This document shows, piece after piece, positions 17,931 to 28,467 of a stretch of DNA of 64,000 nucleotides (positions are counted from its first letter, which is position 1; each line of letters begins with the position of its first letter). This DNA is from Proteobacteria bacterium UBA7415 (lineage in GTDB: Bacteria; Pseudomonadota; Gammaproteobacteria; Arenicellales; Arenicellaceae). Below the pieces are notes generated by a model. That model was not told the DNA's origin. It did no database searches and saw only the letters and a list, made by a program, of their open reading frames with translations. The stretch covers positions 140,266 to 204,265 of the forward strand of contig DKML01000010.1 of the NCBI GenBank assembly GCA_002470515.1, in the 5' to 3' direction. The position numbers and the translations under genes were made by a program.

Positions 17931-18902
17931 TCATGATTGTCTGCCTAACGCATTAACAATAGCGCGTGCGGAATTAATCGCAGCTTTAAGCCCACCAATA
18001 TCCGCCTTGCCTGTACCTGCAATATCTAAAGCCGTACCGTGGTCGACAGATGTTCGCACAATCGGTAATCCAAGCGTTATATTCGAGGCTTCACCAAAGC
18101 TTTGTGACTTTAAAACAGTTAAACCTTGGTCGTGATACATGGCGAGCACCACATCCACTCCTTTTAACGCGGTTGGTGTGAAAGCCGTATCCGCGGGCAC
18201 AGGCCCAAGAACATCTATGCCCTTAGCCCGTAGCTGCTTTAGCGTTGGCTCAATAACCTCTATTTCTTCCAACCCTAAATGCCCCCCTTCACCCGCATGT
18301 GGGTTGAGGCCGCAGACCACTATCCTTGGGGACGCAATTGCAAATTTTGTTTTTAGATCATTATTCAAAATGGTGCATATCTGGGTAATACGTTCTGGTG
18401 TAATGGCGTCGCTCACCGCTCGCAAAGGTAAATGGGTAGTAACTAGTGCGACACGCAGGTCCCCGCTAGCTAACAACATAACAGAACGTTCTGCACCGGT
18501 GCGCTCCGCCAAATACTCGGTATGTCCGGAAAATTTAATGCCGGCATCATTGATTATGCCCTTGTGCAAAGGGCCGGTAATCATTGCTGAAAACTCACCA
18601 GAAAGGCAGCCATCTATAGCGCGATCCAGCATCGATAACACCCCAGTTGCATTATCTGTATGTGGATCTCCACAAACAAAAGGCTTGTTAACCGGAATAT
18701 CAATAATGTTCAGAGAGTTAAATTCTTTTGCAAGGCCCAAACGGGTGGCGCGTGTTTCTATGGCTCGAACATCACCAATGCAGACTAAATTATCAGCTTC
18801 AATGCTGCTTGAAAGCTGCAGAATAATGTCGCTACCGATACCCGCTGGATCGCCGACGGTATACGCAATGGGTTTTGGCTTGGGAATGGACTGTTTTTGC
18901 AT
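17931..18902 (-). CDS. pdxA: 4-hydroxythreonine-4-phosphate dehydrogenase
   Basis: PdxA oxidises 4-phosphohydroxy-L-threonine in pyridoxal phosphate synthesis. The 323-residue product shows the metal ligands H157 (TTHLPL), H202 (NPHAGEGG) and H257 (MYHDQGL), and the opening YTVGDPAGIGSD. It heads the pdxA-rsmA pair; surA, often upstream, is not here. A reverse open frame of 258 codons over this gene is a shadow. Confidence 0.96.
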   Translation of the reverse strand: MQKQSIPKPKPIAYTVGDPAGIGSDIILQLSSSIEADNLVCIGDVRAIETRATRLGLAKEFNSLNIIDIPVNKPFVCGDPHTDNATGVLSMLDRAIDGCLSGEFSAMITGPLHKGIINDAGIKFSGHTEYLAERTGAERSVMLLASGDLRVALVTTHLPLRAVSDAITPERITQICTILNNDLKTKFAIASPRIVVCGLNPHAGEGGHLGLEEIEVIEPTLKQLRAKGIDVLGPVPADTAFTPTALKGVDVVLAMYHDQGLTVLKSQSFGEASNITLGLPIVRTSVDHGTALDIAGTGKADIGGLKAAINSARAIVNALGRQS

Positions 18903-19049
18903 AGTTGTTGCATAAAAAGAGAGAGTTCTTTAATAGCGGTCTTAAGGTCAAATGCTCGCGATTGATGCTCCGCGATTTGCTAGAATAACGATCATAGCTA
19001 TTTGAGCCCTAAAAGCCATTGTCACACGGAAGTAAGGATTAACCAACCT

Positions 19050-20438
19050 ATGAACCAAGTTCCTTTGCACGTCATTATATTAGCCGCAGGAATGGGCAGT
19101 CGCATGCGCTCGAGCGTGCCAAAAGTTCTTCACTGCTTGGCAGCTAAAACATTGCTTGAGCATGTTGTTGATGCCAGTATGGCATTAGACCCAGACTGTA
19201 TTCATGTGGTGGTTGGCCATGGCAAGGAGCAAGTAATTGCGGGTATGGCTGAGCACTCGGCAAAGTCTCGGCTTAAGTTTATTGAGCAGGTAGAGCAGCT
19301 AGGCACAGCTGATGCAGTTAAGACCGCCATGCCAAATGTACCAGAGAACACTAATGTGCTGATTTTGACGGCTGACGTGCCGCTAATTAAGTCGAGTACT
19401 TTAAGTGATGTTGTCGCGCAATTGCGAGCACACAGCTTGTGCCTCTTAACGACTGAAATGGATGATCCTACAGGGCTGGGTCGAATTATTCGCACGAGCG
19501 ATGGTTCTCTCGAAGGAATTGTTGAAGAGCGTGACGCGACACCGGGTCAGCGAAAAATCACCGAAATTAATTCTGGCATCATGGCCGCAAGAGCAGCTCG
19601 GTTGTCGGAGTGGTTGCCTCTTATTCAGAGCAATAATGCGCAACAAGAATTTTATTTGACCGACATTGTCGGTTTGGCTAATACGTTGGGAGACCCGATC
19701 ACCGGTATCAGCGTAGCCGACTGCAACGAAGTAAAAGGCGTCAACACACGAGTTCAGCTCGCAGAGCTAGAGCGTCTTTGGCAACGAGCACGAGCCGAAC
19801 AACTTATGCTGCAGGGTGTAACGTTTGCAGATCCTTCAAGAGTAGACTTTCGCGGCACTGTTACCATTGGCCAAGACAGCTATGTTGATGTGAATGTAGT
19901 GTTCGAAGGTGACTGTGACATTGGCGGCATTGTCAGTATTGGCGCTAATAGTGTCATTAAGAACAGCAGCATAGGAAGTGGTTCTATAGTTCATGAACAT
20001 TCAGTACTTGACCACACTCAACTGGGTAACGATGTTAGTGTCGGTCCTTTCGCGCGCTTGCGGCCTGGCACCAAGCTCGGTAATGGTGTGCGAATTGGTA
20101 ATTTCGTCGAAACTAAAAACGCTGTGTTCGCAGATGGAGCGAAAGCCAATCACTTAAGTTATGTAGGTGATGCTAGCGTCGGTAGCAATACGAATATTGG
20201 AGCAGGTGTCATTACTTGTAATTATGATGGCGCTAACAAATTTCATACGGAAATTGGCGAAAACGTCTTTGTTGGCTCAGACTCTCAGCTCGTAGCGCCG
20301 GTTACTATCGGCGATGGAGCAACGATTGGCGCAGGTTCGACCATTACGTCCGACGTTAAGCCCAGGCAATTGGCGATCAGTCGAGCGCGTCAGCGCGGCA
20401 TTGATGAATGGCAAAGGCCGGTTAAAAAGAAAAAATAA
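19050..20438 (+). CDS. glmU: Bifunctional N-acetylglucosamine-1-phosphate uridyltransferase / glucosamine-1-phosphate acetyltransferase
   Basis: GlmU makes UDP-GlcNAc for peptidoglycan and lipopolysaccharide. From ATG 19050 the product has 462 residues, close to the E. coli 456. The N-terminal uridyltransferase has LAAGMGSRM (11-19) and a Lys in SSVPKVLH. The C-terminal half is a hexapeptide-repeat acetyltransferase with KNAVFADGAKANHLSYVGD. A TTG at 19002 would add 16 residues; ATG 19050 is preferred because an AAGGAT site lies about 10 bases upstream and it begins the family sequence. It is followed by glmS. Confidence 0.96.
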   Translation: MNQVPLHVIILAAGMGSRMRSSVPKVLHCLAAKTLLEHVVDASMALDPDCIHVVVGHGKEQVIAGMAEHSAKSRLKFIEQVEQLGTADAVKTAMPNVPENTNVLILTADVPLIKSSTLSDVVAQLRAHSLCLLTTEMDDPTGLGRIIRTSDGSLEGIVEERDATPGQRKITEINSGIMAARAARLSEWLPLIQSNNAQQEFYLTDIVGLANTLGDPITGISVADCNEVKGVNTRVQLAELERLWQRARAEQLMLQGVTFADPSRVDFRGTVTIGQDSYVDVNVVFEGDCDIGGIVSIGANSVIKNSSIGSGSIVHEHSVLDHTQLGNDVSVGPFARLRPGTKLGNGVRIGNFVETKNAVFADGAKANHLSYVGDASVGSNTNIGAGVITCNYDGANKFHTEIGENVFVGSDSQLVAPVTIGDGATIGAGSTITSDVKPRQLAISRARQRGIDEWQRPVKKKK

Positions 20439-20439
20439 A

Positions 20440-20458
20440 TTGCGACCACTAGTCGCAA
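20440..20458 (+). other. Perfect 7-bp hairpin in the glmU-glmS spacer
   Basis: TTGCGAC (20440-20446) and GTCGCAA (20452-20458) are a perfect stem with a 5-base loop, just after the glmU stop. No T-run follows, so it is not a typical terminator. It could be a processing or attenuation element between glmU and glmS, but nothing in the sequence decides this. Confidence 0.3.
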
Positions 20459-20548
20459 CATAACAGCCTACGATATGTATGTGGGCTCCTAATAATTAAT
20501 GTGTAGTTACGTACTACGCTCAATAAACAGTCAATAGGCGAAGAAACC

Positions 20549-22384
20549 ATGTGCGGAATTGTTGGCGCAGTAGCAAAGCGAGATGTCACAGCTATATTAA
20601 TTGATGGACTAAAACGGTTGGAATACCGCGGATATGATTCTGCTGGTTTAGCCCTTGTGAATGATCAATCAGAGTTGGTTCTACGCCGCAGCGTCGGGCG
20701 TGTTGTTGGCTTAGAAGCTCTTTGCGATAATCTACAAGGCCATATTGGCGTGGCACACACTCGTTGGGCTACGCATGGACGACCTGCTGAACACAATGCT
20801 CACCCGCATACTAGTTCTTATCAGGTGGCTGTGGTGCACAATGGCATTATTGAAAACCATCAAAGCCTTCGAGAACAGCAGAAAAAAGCCGGTTTTAAGT
20901 TCAGTTCAGAGACCGATACAGAAGTTATTGTTCACCAAGTAGATTGGCATATGCAGCAAGGCGATGACCTGCTTGCGGCGGTGCAGAATACGGTTGATGA
21001 GCTAAAAGGTGCTTACGGATTAGGCATTGTGTCTAAACAAGAGCCTAATCGATTGATCGCAGCACGCAGCGGTTCCCCATTATTGATTGGCTTAGGTAAT
21101 GGCGAGAACTTCATTGCCTCTGATATGTCGGCCTTAATCCCTGTCGCTAAAAGATACATGGTCTTGGAAGACGGCGACATTGCTGACGTACACCTAGATT
21201 CAGTGACCGTTTATGATTCAGCCCGCAATCAAGTTGAACGCACAGTGCTTATCAGCACATTGTCTGACGAAGAGACAGATTTGGGCGGTTACGCCCATTA
21301 CATGAAAAAAGAGATTCACGAGCAAACTCGTGCGATCACCGAAACTATGGAAGGGCGCTTGGGTGCCGACAGCGTATTAGAATTACCGTTTGGCGATAAC
21401 GCGCGTGACATTTTTGATGCTGCTAAGGAACTTAAGATTGTTGCTTGTGGCACCAGTTTTAATGCCGCTTGCGTTGCAAAGTATTGGTTCGAAAAATTTG
21501 GGGTTAAGTGCGACGTAGAAATCGCCAGTGAGTATCGCTACCGTCAGCACGTGGTTAATGAAGGCACGCTGTTTATGACGATTTCTCAATCGGGCGAAAC
21601 ACTCGATACGATGGCCGCGTTGGAAATGGCCAAAGGACTTGGTTATACCGCAACTCTTTGTATTTGCAACGTGGCGGAAAGCTCATTGGTTCGCGCCAGC
21701 GACCTAACCATATTTACGCGAGCAGGTCGTGAAATTGGAGTTGCGTCAACTAAGGCCTTTACGACTCAATTGGTCACCCTGTTGATGATAGCTATATGTT
21801 TACGCCGTCGTCGAATTGGTGATGGCCGAACACCGGACGAAGTAGAGACGATGATTGTTCAAGAGTTGCGCACACTTCCGCAGCAGATCGAAAATATTTT
21901 GGACCTAGAACACGAAGTTATCGCTATGTCTAAGCATTTTGCTGACAAGCAAAACACTTTATTTCTGGGCCGTGGAGCACATTTTCCTATTGCTGTTGAA
22001 GGTGCTCTCAAGCTTAAAGAAATTTCGTATATTCACGCTGAGGCCTATGCCGCCGGGGAGCTTAAGCACGGCCCACTAGCGCTAATCGACGAAGACATGC
22101 CGGTGGTTGCGGTAGCGCCAAACGACGAGCTACTTGAGAAGCTAAAGTCCAATCTCGAAGAAGTGCGGGCGCGAGGAGGCAAGTTATTTGTTTTCGCTGA
22201 TGCCAACTCGGGAATCGAGAGCGACGTAGACACGCAAGTATTAAACGTGGCCGCTGTTAATAATTATATAGCGCCGATCCTCTATACCATCCCTTTGCAG
22301 TTGTTGGCTTATCACGTCGCATTGCTCAAAGGAACGGATATAGATAAACCGCGTAATCTGGCAAAGTCTGTCACGGTTGAATAA
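20549..22384 (+). CDS. glmS: Glutamine-fructose-6-phosphate aminotransferase (isomerizing)
   Basis: GlmS makes glucosamine-6-phosphate, the entry step to UDP-GlcNAc. The 611 residues match the family (E. coli 609). The N-terminal nucleophile Cys2 is in MCGIVGAV, followed by the glutaminase text RLEYRGYDSAG and the HTRWATHG loop. Two SIS sugar-phosphate domains follow (about 285-450 and 455-600). The C-terminus DIDKPRNLAKSVTVE is diagnostic. It is 110 bp after glmU and probably co-transcribed. Confidence 0.97.
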   Translation: MCGIVGAVAKRDVTAILIDGLKRLEYRGYDSAGLALVNDQSELVLRRSVGRVVGLEALCDNLQGHIGVAHTRWATHGRPAEHNAHPHTSSYQVAVVHNGIIENHQSLREQQKKAGFKFSSETDTEVIVHQVDWHMQQGDDLLAAVQNTVDELKGAYGLGIVSKQEPNRLIAARSGSPLLIGLGNGENFIASDMSALIPVAKRYMVLEDGDIADVHLDSVTVYDSARNQVERTVLISTLSDEETDLGGYAHYMKKEIHEQTRAITETMEGRLGADSVLELPFGDNARDIFDAAKELKIVACGTSFNAACVAKYWFEKFGVKCDVEIASEYRYRQHVVNEGTLFMTISQSGETLDTMAALEMAKGLGYTATLCICNVAESSLVRASDLTIFTRAGREIGVASTKAFTTQLVTLLMIAICLRRRRIGDGRTPDEVETMIVQELRTLPQQIENILDLEHEVIAMSKHFADKQNTLFLGRGAHFPIAVEGALKLKEISYIHAEAYAAGELKHGPLALIDEDMPVVAVAPNDELLEKLKSNLEEVRARGGKLFVFADANSGIESDVDTQVLNVAAVNNYIAPILYTIPLQLLAYHVALLKGTDIDKPRNLAKSVTVE

Positions 22385-22468
22385 TGCGTAAGGTTAGTGC
22401 TAAAAATTAGTACTTACTTTACGTACAACTTTCAAAAAGCTCACCATAATTCAGGATCAAATTAGCCC

Positions 22469-24640
22469 GTGGATATTTCACATATTTTCAATGAGCTTAA
22501 CGACGCGCAAAGAGAAGCCGTTGCCGCGCCACCGACTCCGTTACTGATTCTGGCAGGAGCGGGCAGTGGTAAAACCCGTGTACTCACATCGCGTGTTGCC
22601 TATTTGGTTGAAGCACATAGCGTTTCGCCACTTTCTATTTTGGCGGTAACGTTTACCAACAAAGCGAGTCGCGAGATGCGTTCGCGTGTTGAAGACATTC
22701 TAGGCGTTCCAATGAGTGGAATGTGGATTGGTACATTCCATAGCTTAGCTCATCGCTTTTTGCGCCAACACTATCAAGAAGCTAATCTGCCTCAAGCCTT
22801 TCAAATCTTAGATAGCGATGACCAGTTACGTATGGTCAAACGTTGCTTAAAGGAAATGGATCTAGACGAAGCCTACTGGCCTCCGCGACAAGTTCAGTGG
22901 TACATCAACGGCCATAAAGAAGAAGGCCGACGGCCCAATAACGTTGAGCAGAATAATGACGCTCAACAGCAGACCATGCTGGCTGTCTATAGCCATTACG
23001 AAGTGTTGTGTCAGCGCTTCGGTTTAATCGACTTTTCAGAACTGTTGCTGCGTGCCTATGAACTCCTGCGCGATAACCAGGTTTTACGCGAACGGTATCA
23101 AACGCGCTTCCAACATGTGTTGGTTGACGAATTTCAAGATACCAACACGATTCAGTATGCATGGTTGCGTCTGTTAGTTGCCAAGTCTCATAACCTATTT
23201 GCAGTGGGCGACGACGACCAATCGATTTATGGTTGGCGTGGTGCCAAGGTAGAAAATATTCTGCAGTTCGAAAAAGATTTTCCTGAAACAAAGGTTATTC
23301 GTTTAGAGCAGAACTATCGCTCTACAACCAATATCTTAGATGCCGCCAACGCGGTGATTCAAAATAACGAAACGCGCATGGGTAAAAACCTATGGACCGC
23401 TGGCGAAGAGGGTGACCCGGTAAAGTTGTATGTTGCGTATACCGAGCGCGACGAAGCCAAATTTGTTATTGATCAAATAGGTACGTGGGTGCACGAGGGC
23501 GGCAAGCGTAGCGAAGTGGCTATTCTGTATCGCTCAAACGCCCAATCGCGTACGTTTGAGGAAACGCTCCTCAATGCGGGTATGCCGTACAAAGTATATG
23601 GCGGCTTACGCTTTTTCGAGCGAGCCGAGATTAAAGATGCGCTAGCTTATTTGCGTCTATGCACTCGCCGCGATGACGACCCTTCGTTCGAGCGTATTGT
23701 TAATACGCCGACTCGAGGCATAGGAAACAAAACGGTAGATGCGATTCGAGAGTACGCTCGGGCTCACCAAGTGGCCTTATGGGAAGCCACGCAACGCTTG
23801 CTCGAAACTAACCAGTTATCAAGTCGCGCACATTCAGCGCTGGTTGTGTTTGTGAATCTCATTCAAGAAATTGACCAGCAGATTGTTGACCAAGACTTGT
23901 TTCAACAAATCGAAATCATGTTGGATCTTAGTAAGCTAATAGAACACTTTGCCAAAGAAAAAGGCGAGAAAGGCCAAGCACGGGTCGAAAACTTACAAGA
24001 GCTAGTAACGGCCGCTAGAGGTTACGAAGTCGAAGAAACTGACGACGACCTACCACCGTTATCATCTTTCTTGGCACACGCTGCACTAGAGGCTGGCGAA
24101 GGACAGGCCGAAGAATGGGAAGACTGCGTACAGCTTATGAGCTTGCACACCGCTAAGGGATTGGAATTTCCTTTAGTGTTTTTAACTGGCCTAGAAGAAG
24201 GATTGTTTCCACATCAGCGCTCTTTAGAAGAGGGCTCGGGGCGTTTAGAAGAAGAGCGCCGTTTGTGTTATGTCGGCATGACTCGGGCTATGAGACAACT
24301 GGTGTTAACGTACGCTGAGTCGCGGCGCTTATACGGTTCGGAAAAGTATACGAGCCCATCTCGTTTCTTGGCCGAGATACCCGAAGAGTTGGTTACCGAA
24401 ATTCGCGCTAAACCAACAAGCACTTATTCTGCACCGAGTCGCAGTTCGGACTGGGTAGACATGGATCAAACACACGAAAGCGGTGTTAGTGTTGGGGCAA
24501 ACGTAACTCATCCCAAGTTTGGTGCAGGAGTCGTGGTCAACCTAGAAGGGCACGGTGAATACGCGAGAATTCAGGTTAACTTTTCGGAGGTAGGTAGCAA
24601 ATGGTTGGTGCTTGCTTACGCAAATCTGAGTCTGGCATAG
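22469..24640 (+). CDS. uvrD: DNA helicase II (UvrD)
   Basis: UvrD is the 3'-5' SF1 helicase of nucleotide excision and mismatch repair. The 723-residue product has Walker A AGAGSGKT (29-36), motif II DEFQD (220-224), DDDQSIYGWRGA and the motif VI text YVGMTRAM. The C-terminal region with HPKFGAGVVVN and KWLVLAYANL is the UvrD/PcrA Tudor-like tail, which separates it from Rep. The start is GTG at 22469, just before the family N-terminus; the ribosome site is weak. Confidence 0.93.
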   Translation: MDISHIFNELNDAQREAVAAPPTPLLILAGAGSGKTRVLTSRVAYLVEAHSVSPLSILAVTFTNKASREMRSRVEDILGVPMSGMWIGTFHSLAHRFLRQHYQEANLPQAFQILDSDDQLRMVKRCLKEMDLDEAYWPPRQVQWYINGHKEEGRRPNNVEQNNDAQQQTMLAVYSHYEVLCQRFGLIDFSELLLRAYELLRDNQVLRERYQTRFQHVLVDEFQDTNTIQYAWLRLLVAKSHNLFAVGDDDQSIYGWRGAKVENILQFEKDFPETKVIRLEQNYRSTTNILDAANAVIQNNETRMGKNLWTAGEEGDPVKLYVAYTERDEAKFVIDQIGTWVHEGGKRSEVAILYRSNAQSRTFEETLLNAGMPYKVYGGLRFFERAEIKDALAYLRLCTRRDDDPSFERIVNTPTRGIGNKTVDAIREYARAHQVALWEATQRLLETNQLSSRAHSALVVFVNLIQEIDQQIVDQDLFQQIEIMLDLSKLIEHFAKEKGEKGQARVENLQELVTAARGYEVEETDDDLPPLSSFLAHAALEAGEGQAEEWEDCVQLMSLHTAKGLEFPLVFLTGLEEGLFPHQRSLEEGSGRLEEERRLCYVGMTRAMRQLVLTYAESRRLYGSEKYTSPSRFLAEIPEELVTEIRAKPTSTYSAPSRSSDWVDMDQTHESGVSVGANVTHPKFGAGVVVNLEGHGEYARIQVNFSEVGSKWLVLAYANLSLA

Positions 24641-24738
24641 AAAAGACTAAGCGTAGTTAGTCCACCTGCAACATGTCTATTCGCTTCTTAAAGGGTAGCC
24701 GCAAAGCTTTAGCTTTATGAGCAATGGCCCGCAGTGCC

Positions 24739-24795
24739 TTATAGACATACGAGCACAGCGCCATTAGCCAAAGAAACAGGAAAGCAGAAATCTTC
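24739..24795 (-). other. C-terminal Cys-Phe-Pro...Cys-Leu tail on the ELW protein
   Basis: The last 18 residues are EDFCFPVSLANGAVLVCL, followed by the stop. They match the lipase tail at 7498-7557 at the acidic-Asp-Phe-Cys-Phe-Pro start, the Asn-Gly pair, and the terminal Cys-Leu. The Cys-to-Cys spacing is 12 residues here and 13 in the lipase. The two hosts share nothing else, so the tail behaves like a detachable module. Confidence 0.55.
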
Positions 24796-27700
24796 TTCGA
24801 TTTCTGCCACAATTTCTTTGGATCCAGAAGCTGGAACGGTCTGATAACTATCACCACCAAACCCAAGGTCATCAACTACTGCATATAGCCTATATGTAGT
24901 TCCGGCTAGCGGTATCCCACAACTAAGGTTTTGTAGTGCGGCGGCATATGAAGAAGCGTAACTAAACAAGTCTCTGGTTAGGTAAATTTCCGCGGGTTTA
25001 TCTGTTGTAATATTTCCCGCCAAAATATCTTCGGCTGATGGAACTTCGTCGCTAGTGCTGCAGATAAAGTGAACGCGTAGATCCGCCGTCTGTGCGGCAG
25101 ATTCGATTCTTAAATCGGCCAATAGATCGCCGGCCTCATTAGTTGTCGATTCGACAATTTCAGCTTGCGGCGCAGAGCGCCATGCGGCCAATGTGTCAGA
25201 ATAAATATCTGAAAACCTTCGTTCTTCGCCATCTATTTCTTCTATAACTGCATACACATCAAAAGCCTGTGGGCCATCGGGTGAGCCGATAGTGCAATCA
25301 ATCTCTAAAATGTTACTGGCAACACTTTGATTAAGCGATTGACCAAAGCCATCGGCCAAGGTCGTGTCATCCAATCTGCCTGCTTTAATATCAGTGGCGC
25401 TTGGTTCAACATTAGAACCATTATCAACGCATATCGCGTACATATTGATGTTAGAGGCGGATGTTGCGACTGAATCAACTTCTAGCTGCAACGAAAACTC
25501 GTCCATGCCATTTTGTGTAATTGAACCAATAGTCGCGATCGTTGCTGCGGCGCTCGATGTCGGGCTTTGCTGTAGAACATTTGATGAATGAAACGAATCC
25601 TTCTTTGCTACTGAGTGCGCGTAATACTGTGTGCCGGGGTCGAGGGTCTCACACGTAAACGCAAAAGCCGTATTTTGAGCCTCCGCTGCAGAAGTGAACG
25701 GAAGCGAAAAGTAGCCTGAATAATCCGCTATGCTATTACTGGCATTGCGGCGATTTACAATTTGCAAACCAGTTGGAACGGCAGGACTTTCATCGCATAT
25801 CCAATAGATCCTTACGCCATCTGTCTCCGCTGCAAAGTCGACGGTTCCAGCAAAATCAATTTCACGCGCCTGTACGTTGCTTACTTGAAGTCCAGACGCA
25901 AAGGGCGCTGTTCGCCAATCCGAAAAATTCCAATCACGTTGTTCAGAAAACAGGTTTGCTTGAGATGTTTCTTCAAATACTGCATAAACGAAATAGGCTT
26001 TGCTGTGGTTAAGCGAGTCGCAGGCTAAAGTTTTAGAGCCGGTTGTGCTTATACTTAGTAAACTGTCTGACGCCGAAGCCGGGTTAGTACCATCTATTCG
26101 CCTAGCCTTAATGTCGTTTGCACTAGGGGGTTGCGCGGGTTCTGTTGCATTACATACCCAGTAGAGGTCAATAGTGTCAGAAATGGCACGAATACTGCTC
26201 ACTGATGCAAAAAGTGTATTTTCTGAGCTAGAGCTAAAACTCAAAGAACCAATCTCGCCCAAACTATTAGCGGGTGCGCTGGTAAACACAGCCGACAAAC
26301 TATTGTCGTCTAATGCCGTTTCGTCCGTTATTACATGAACTCGGTAGGTGCTTGCACTCTCCACGGGGCAGAACATACTCACTTGCGCTTGATTGTTATT
26401 AAAAGCTGACGACAAAATGTTAACGGATCGAGCATAAGCTGCATCAACCCCATCGCTCACTTCACCATTGTAGACATTTGCAGAAGAAGGGTTTGAATCA
26501 GTACTATCACAGACGTAATAAAGTCGTAGGCTACTAGTTCCTTCAGCACGAGTGACGTTGGCTGTAAAGTTCAACTGGCTTGCAGAGGCATTAATCAGAG
26601 CCACGCTGGTGATTTGAGGAGCAGTTCTAACGACTGCGTCACCGGGGCTGAAGGTTTCTGATAGAGGCCCAACAGCTTCGGTATTTTCAAATACGGCATA
26701 TACTTTGTATTGGCTAGCTTGGGTAGGTAGACCTGCACAGGTAAGCGTTGCTCTGGAGTTAATTAAGGTATGGTCGCTTAAGGTTGCGACAGAGTCGGCC
26801 ATGCCACTAGCATTGATTCGCCCAGCGACGATATCCTGCGCAGTGGGTGTGATAGGCGAAGCAAGATCGTGACAAACAGCATAGACGTTAACAGCCGACC
26901 AAGTTGTTCCAAATCGTAATTCAAAGCTTGCAGCTGAACTAGAACTTGAGGTTACGGTTACACTATCTATAGTTTCTAAGTCTGTTAAAACCTGTAGCCG
27001 ATTAAGGGCACGAAAGAACAATAGATTATTAGCAAGGCCGAAACTTTCAGGAGAGTAATCGGCCGTGCCTGTAGCGAGATTAGCCACTAGCGTTGTGTTT
27101 TCATCAACACCGTCTCGCGTAACGAGCTCTACCCCAAAATTAGGAACCCTGCCCACGGCGTACTGTTTACTGCGAAAGAAGGCAGCATCGTTCAACAGAA
27201 CAATATCCGCGGTATTAGGAACGGTTCCTATGCTAGTAGCATCTGTTTGGTAGTTATCAACATTGGAGTCAAATAGGACCTCACCGGCCACCGAGCGAAA
27301 GTCGTTTGGAAATGAACTCGTTATGCCGCCATCTAAATCCTTTAGCAAAAAAGTACCGGCTGCAGTGCCGTCAGACACCCAAGGTTCTCGGTTGAACCCC
27401 TCTGCGTCGACCGCCGAAAAATAGACTTTCTGACCATCTGAATAAAGGCCCTCGGGGTTCTTTCCTAAAACATCACCAGGAGCTTGTACTGCAACGGTAT
27501 TGGTTGGCGTACCATCTGACATCCAAAGAACTCGACCTACCCCTGACTCAAGGGCGGAAAAGAACAAATCATTACCTACCGCCACCAGCCCGGTTGGAGA
27601 AGACGACACTGTGCCCGGTATTATGTCTTTTAAGACCTGAGTCGTTGCTTGTGAACCTTCAGACACCCACACCTCTTCACCATGTGCGTCGCTATCCAGA

Positions 27701-28302
27701 ACGAAGGCCAAATTGGTACCAAAAGCCACCAGTTGGGAAAGTGCAAAGCCGTTCTCCAGTCTCGGGGATGCATCGGCAATAATAGCAATTTGCTCGGTGC
27801 CGACAGACGTTCCGTCTGTTCGCCAAAGTGCAACATCAGTCGATGTTGCGTCTATAAGGTAGTAAACAAAACTGCCTAATCGAACACCGCCCCTAACAGT
27901 GATCCCCGGCATATTCGAACTTAATAGCTGGGTGCCTTGAGTCGTACCATCTGTAACCCAGAGATCAGAAGACACTCTAAAAACCACGCTATCGTTAAGG
28001 CGTATGTAATCACTTGAAGATCTAAGAAAGCCGAAATCGTAAATCGACTGTGTGCCAACAACTGTGCCGTCGCTTACTCACAACTCTTCGCCTTGGTCGA
28101 AAACCACAAGGTCATCCAACGCAGCATAGGAATCGATGGTGTCGCTCGAGATTGTGCGCACCCTTGGTTCAGCGGCAAATGCGGTGATTAGCCAAACGTT
28201 AGATAGCACAAAAAGCGTAAGACACGTGGCCTTGAGTAGGGCGCTCGTGTTCAACTCCACAGCAGAAAAACTGCGAGTACAGGCAGAGCAAAAGAAAGAC
28301 AT
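24739..28302 (-). pseudogene. Giant secreted ELW-repeat protein with six Cys domains, interrupted by an in-frame TGA
   Basis: From ATG 28302 the frame runs 1188 codons. It has a signal peptide (hydrophobic stretch before AFAAEP), then a region of ELW repeats (about residues 70-410), each with the form Leu-Trp-x-(Ser/Thr)-Asp-Gly-Thr, as in DLWVTDGT, ALWRTDGT and VLWMSDGT. Six tandem domains follow (about 440-1165), each with a Cys near YWVC or YAIC, a PSAxDI.AGR-like stretch, and a second Cys before a Tyr-x-Val-Tyr-Ala-Val end. At 28078-28080 a TGA stands exactly where the first ELW Trp is expected (EEL-stop-VSDGT). No other lesion was seen. The protein ends in the Cys-Phe-Pro...Cys-Leu tail. 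Confidence 0.85.
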
Positions 28303-28467
28303 AGAGACGCTTCGTAATCAGTAATATTATTGGCTGCGGGAGTTTACCTGAACGAGAGGTCCATTTCCGTATAAAGCGGAGCGATATCAGAATTCAATTT
28401 AGGACATAATGGATAGACCTTAAAGGCAAGCAACCCGTGTCTCTGACGTTTATCTGGAGCTAAGTTA

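Noticed and set aside
18139..18915. A 258-codon open frame on the plus strand
   Set aside because: It lies wholly over pdxA, which has all catalytic residues; the frame has no family-like content.
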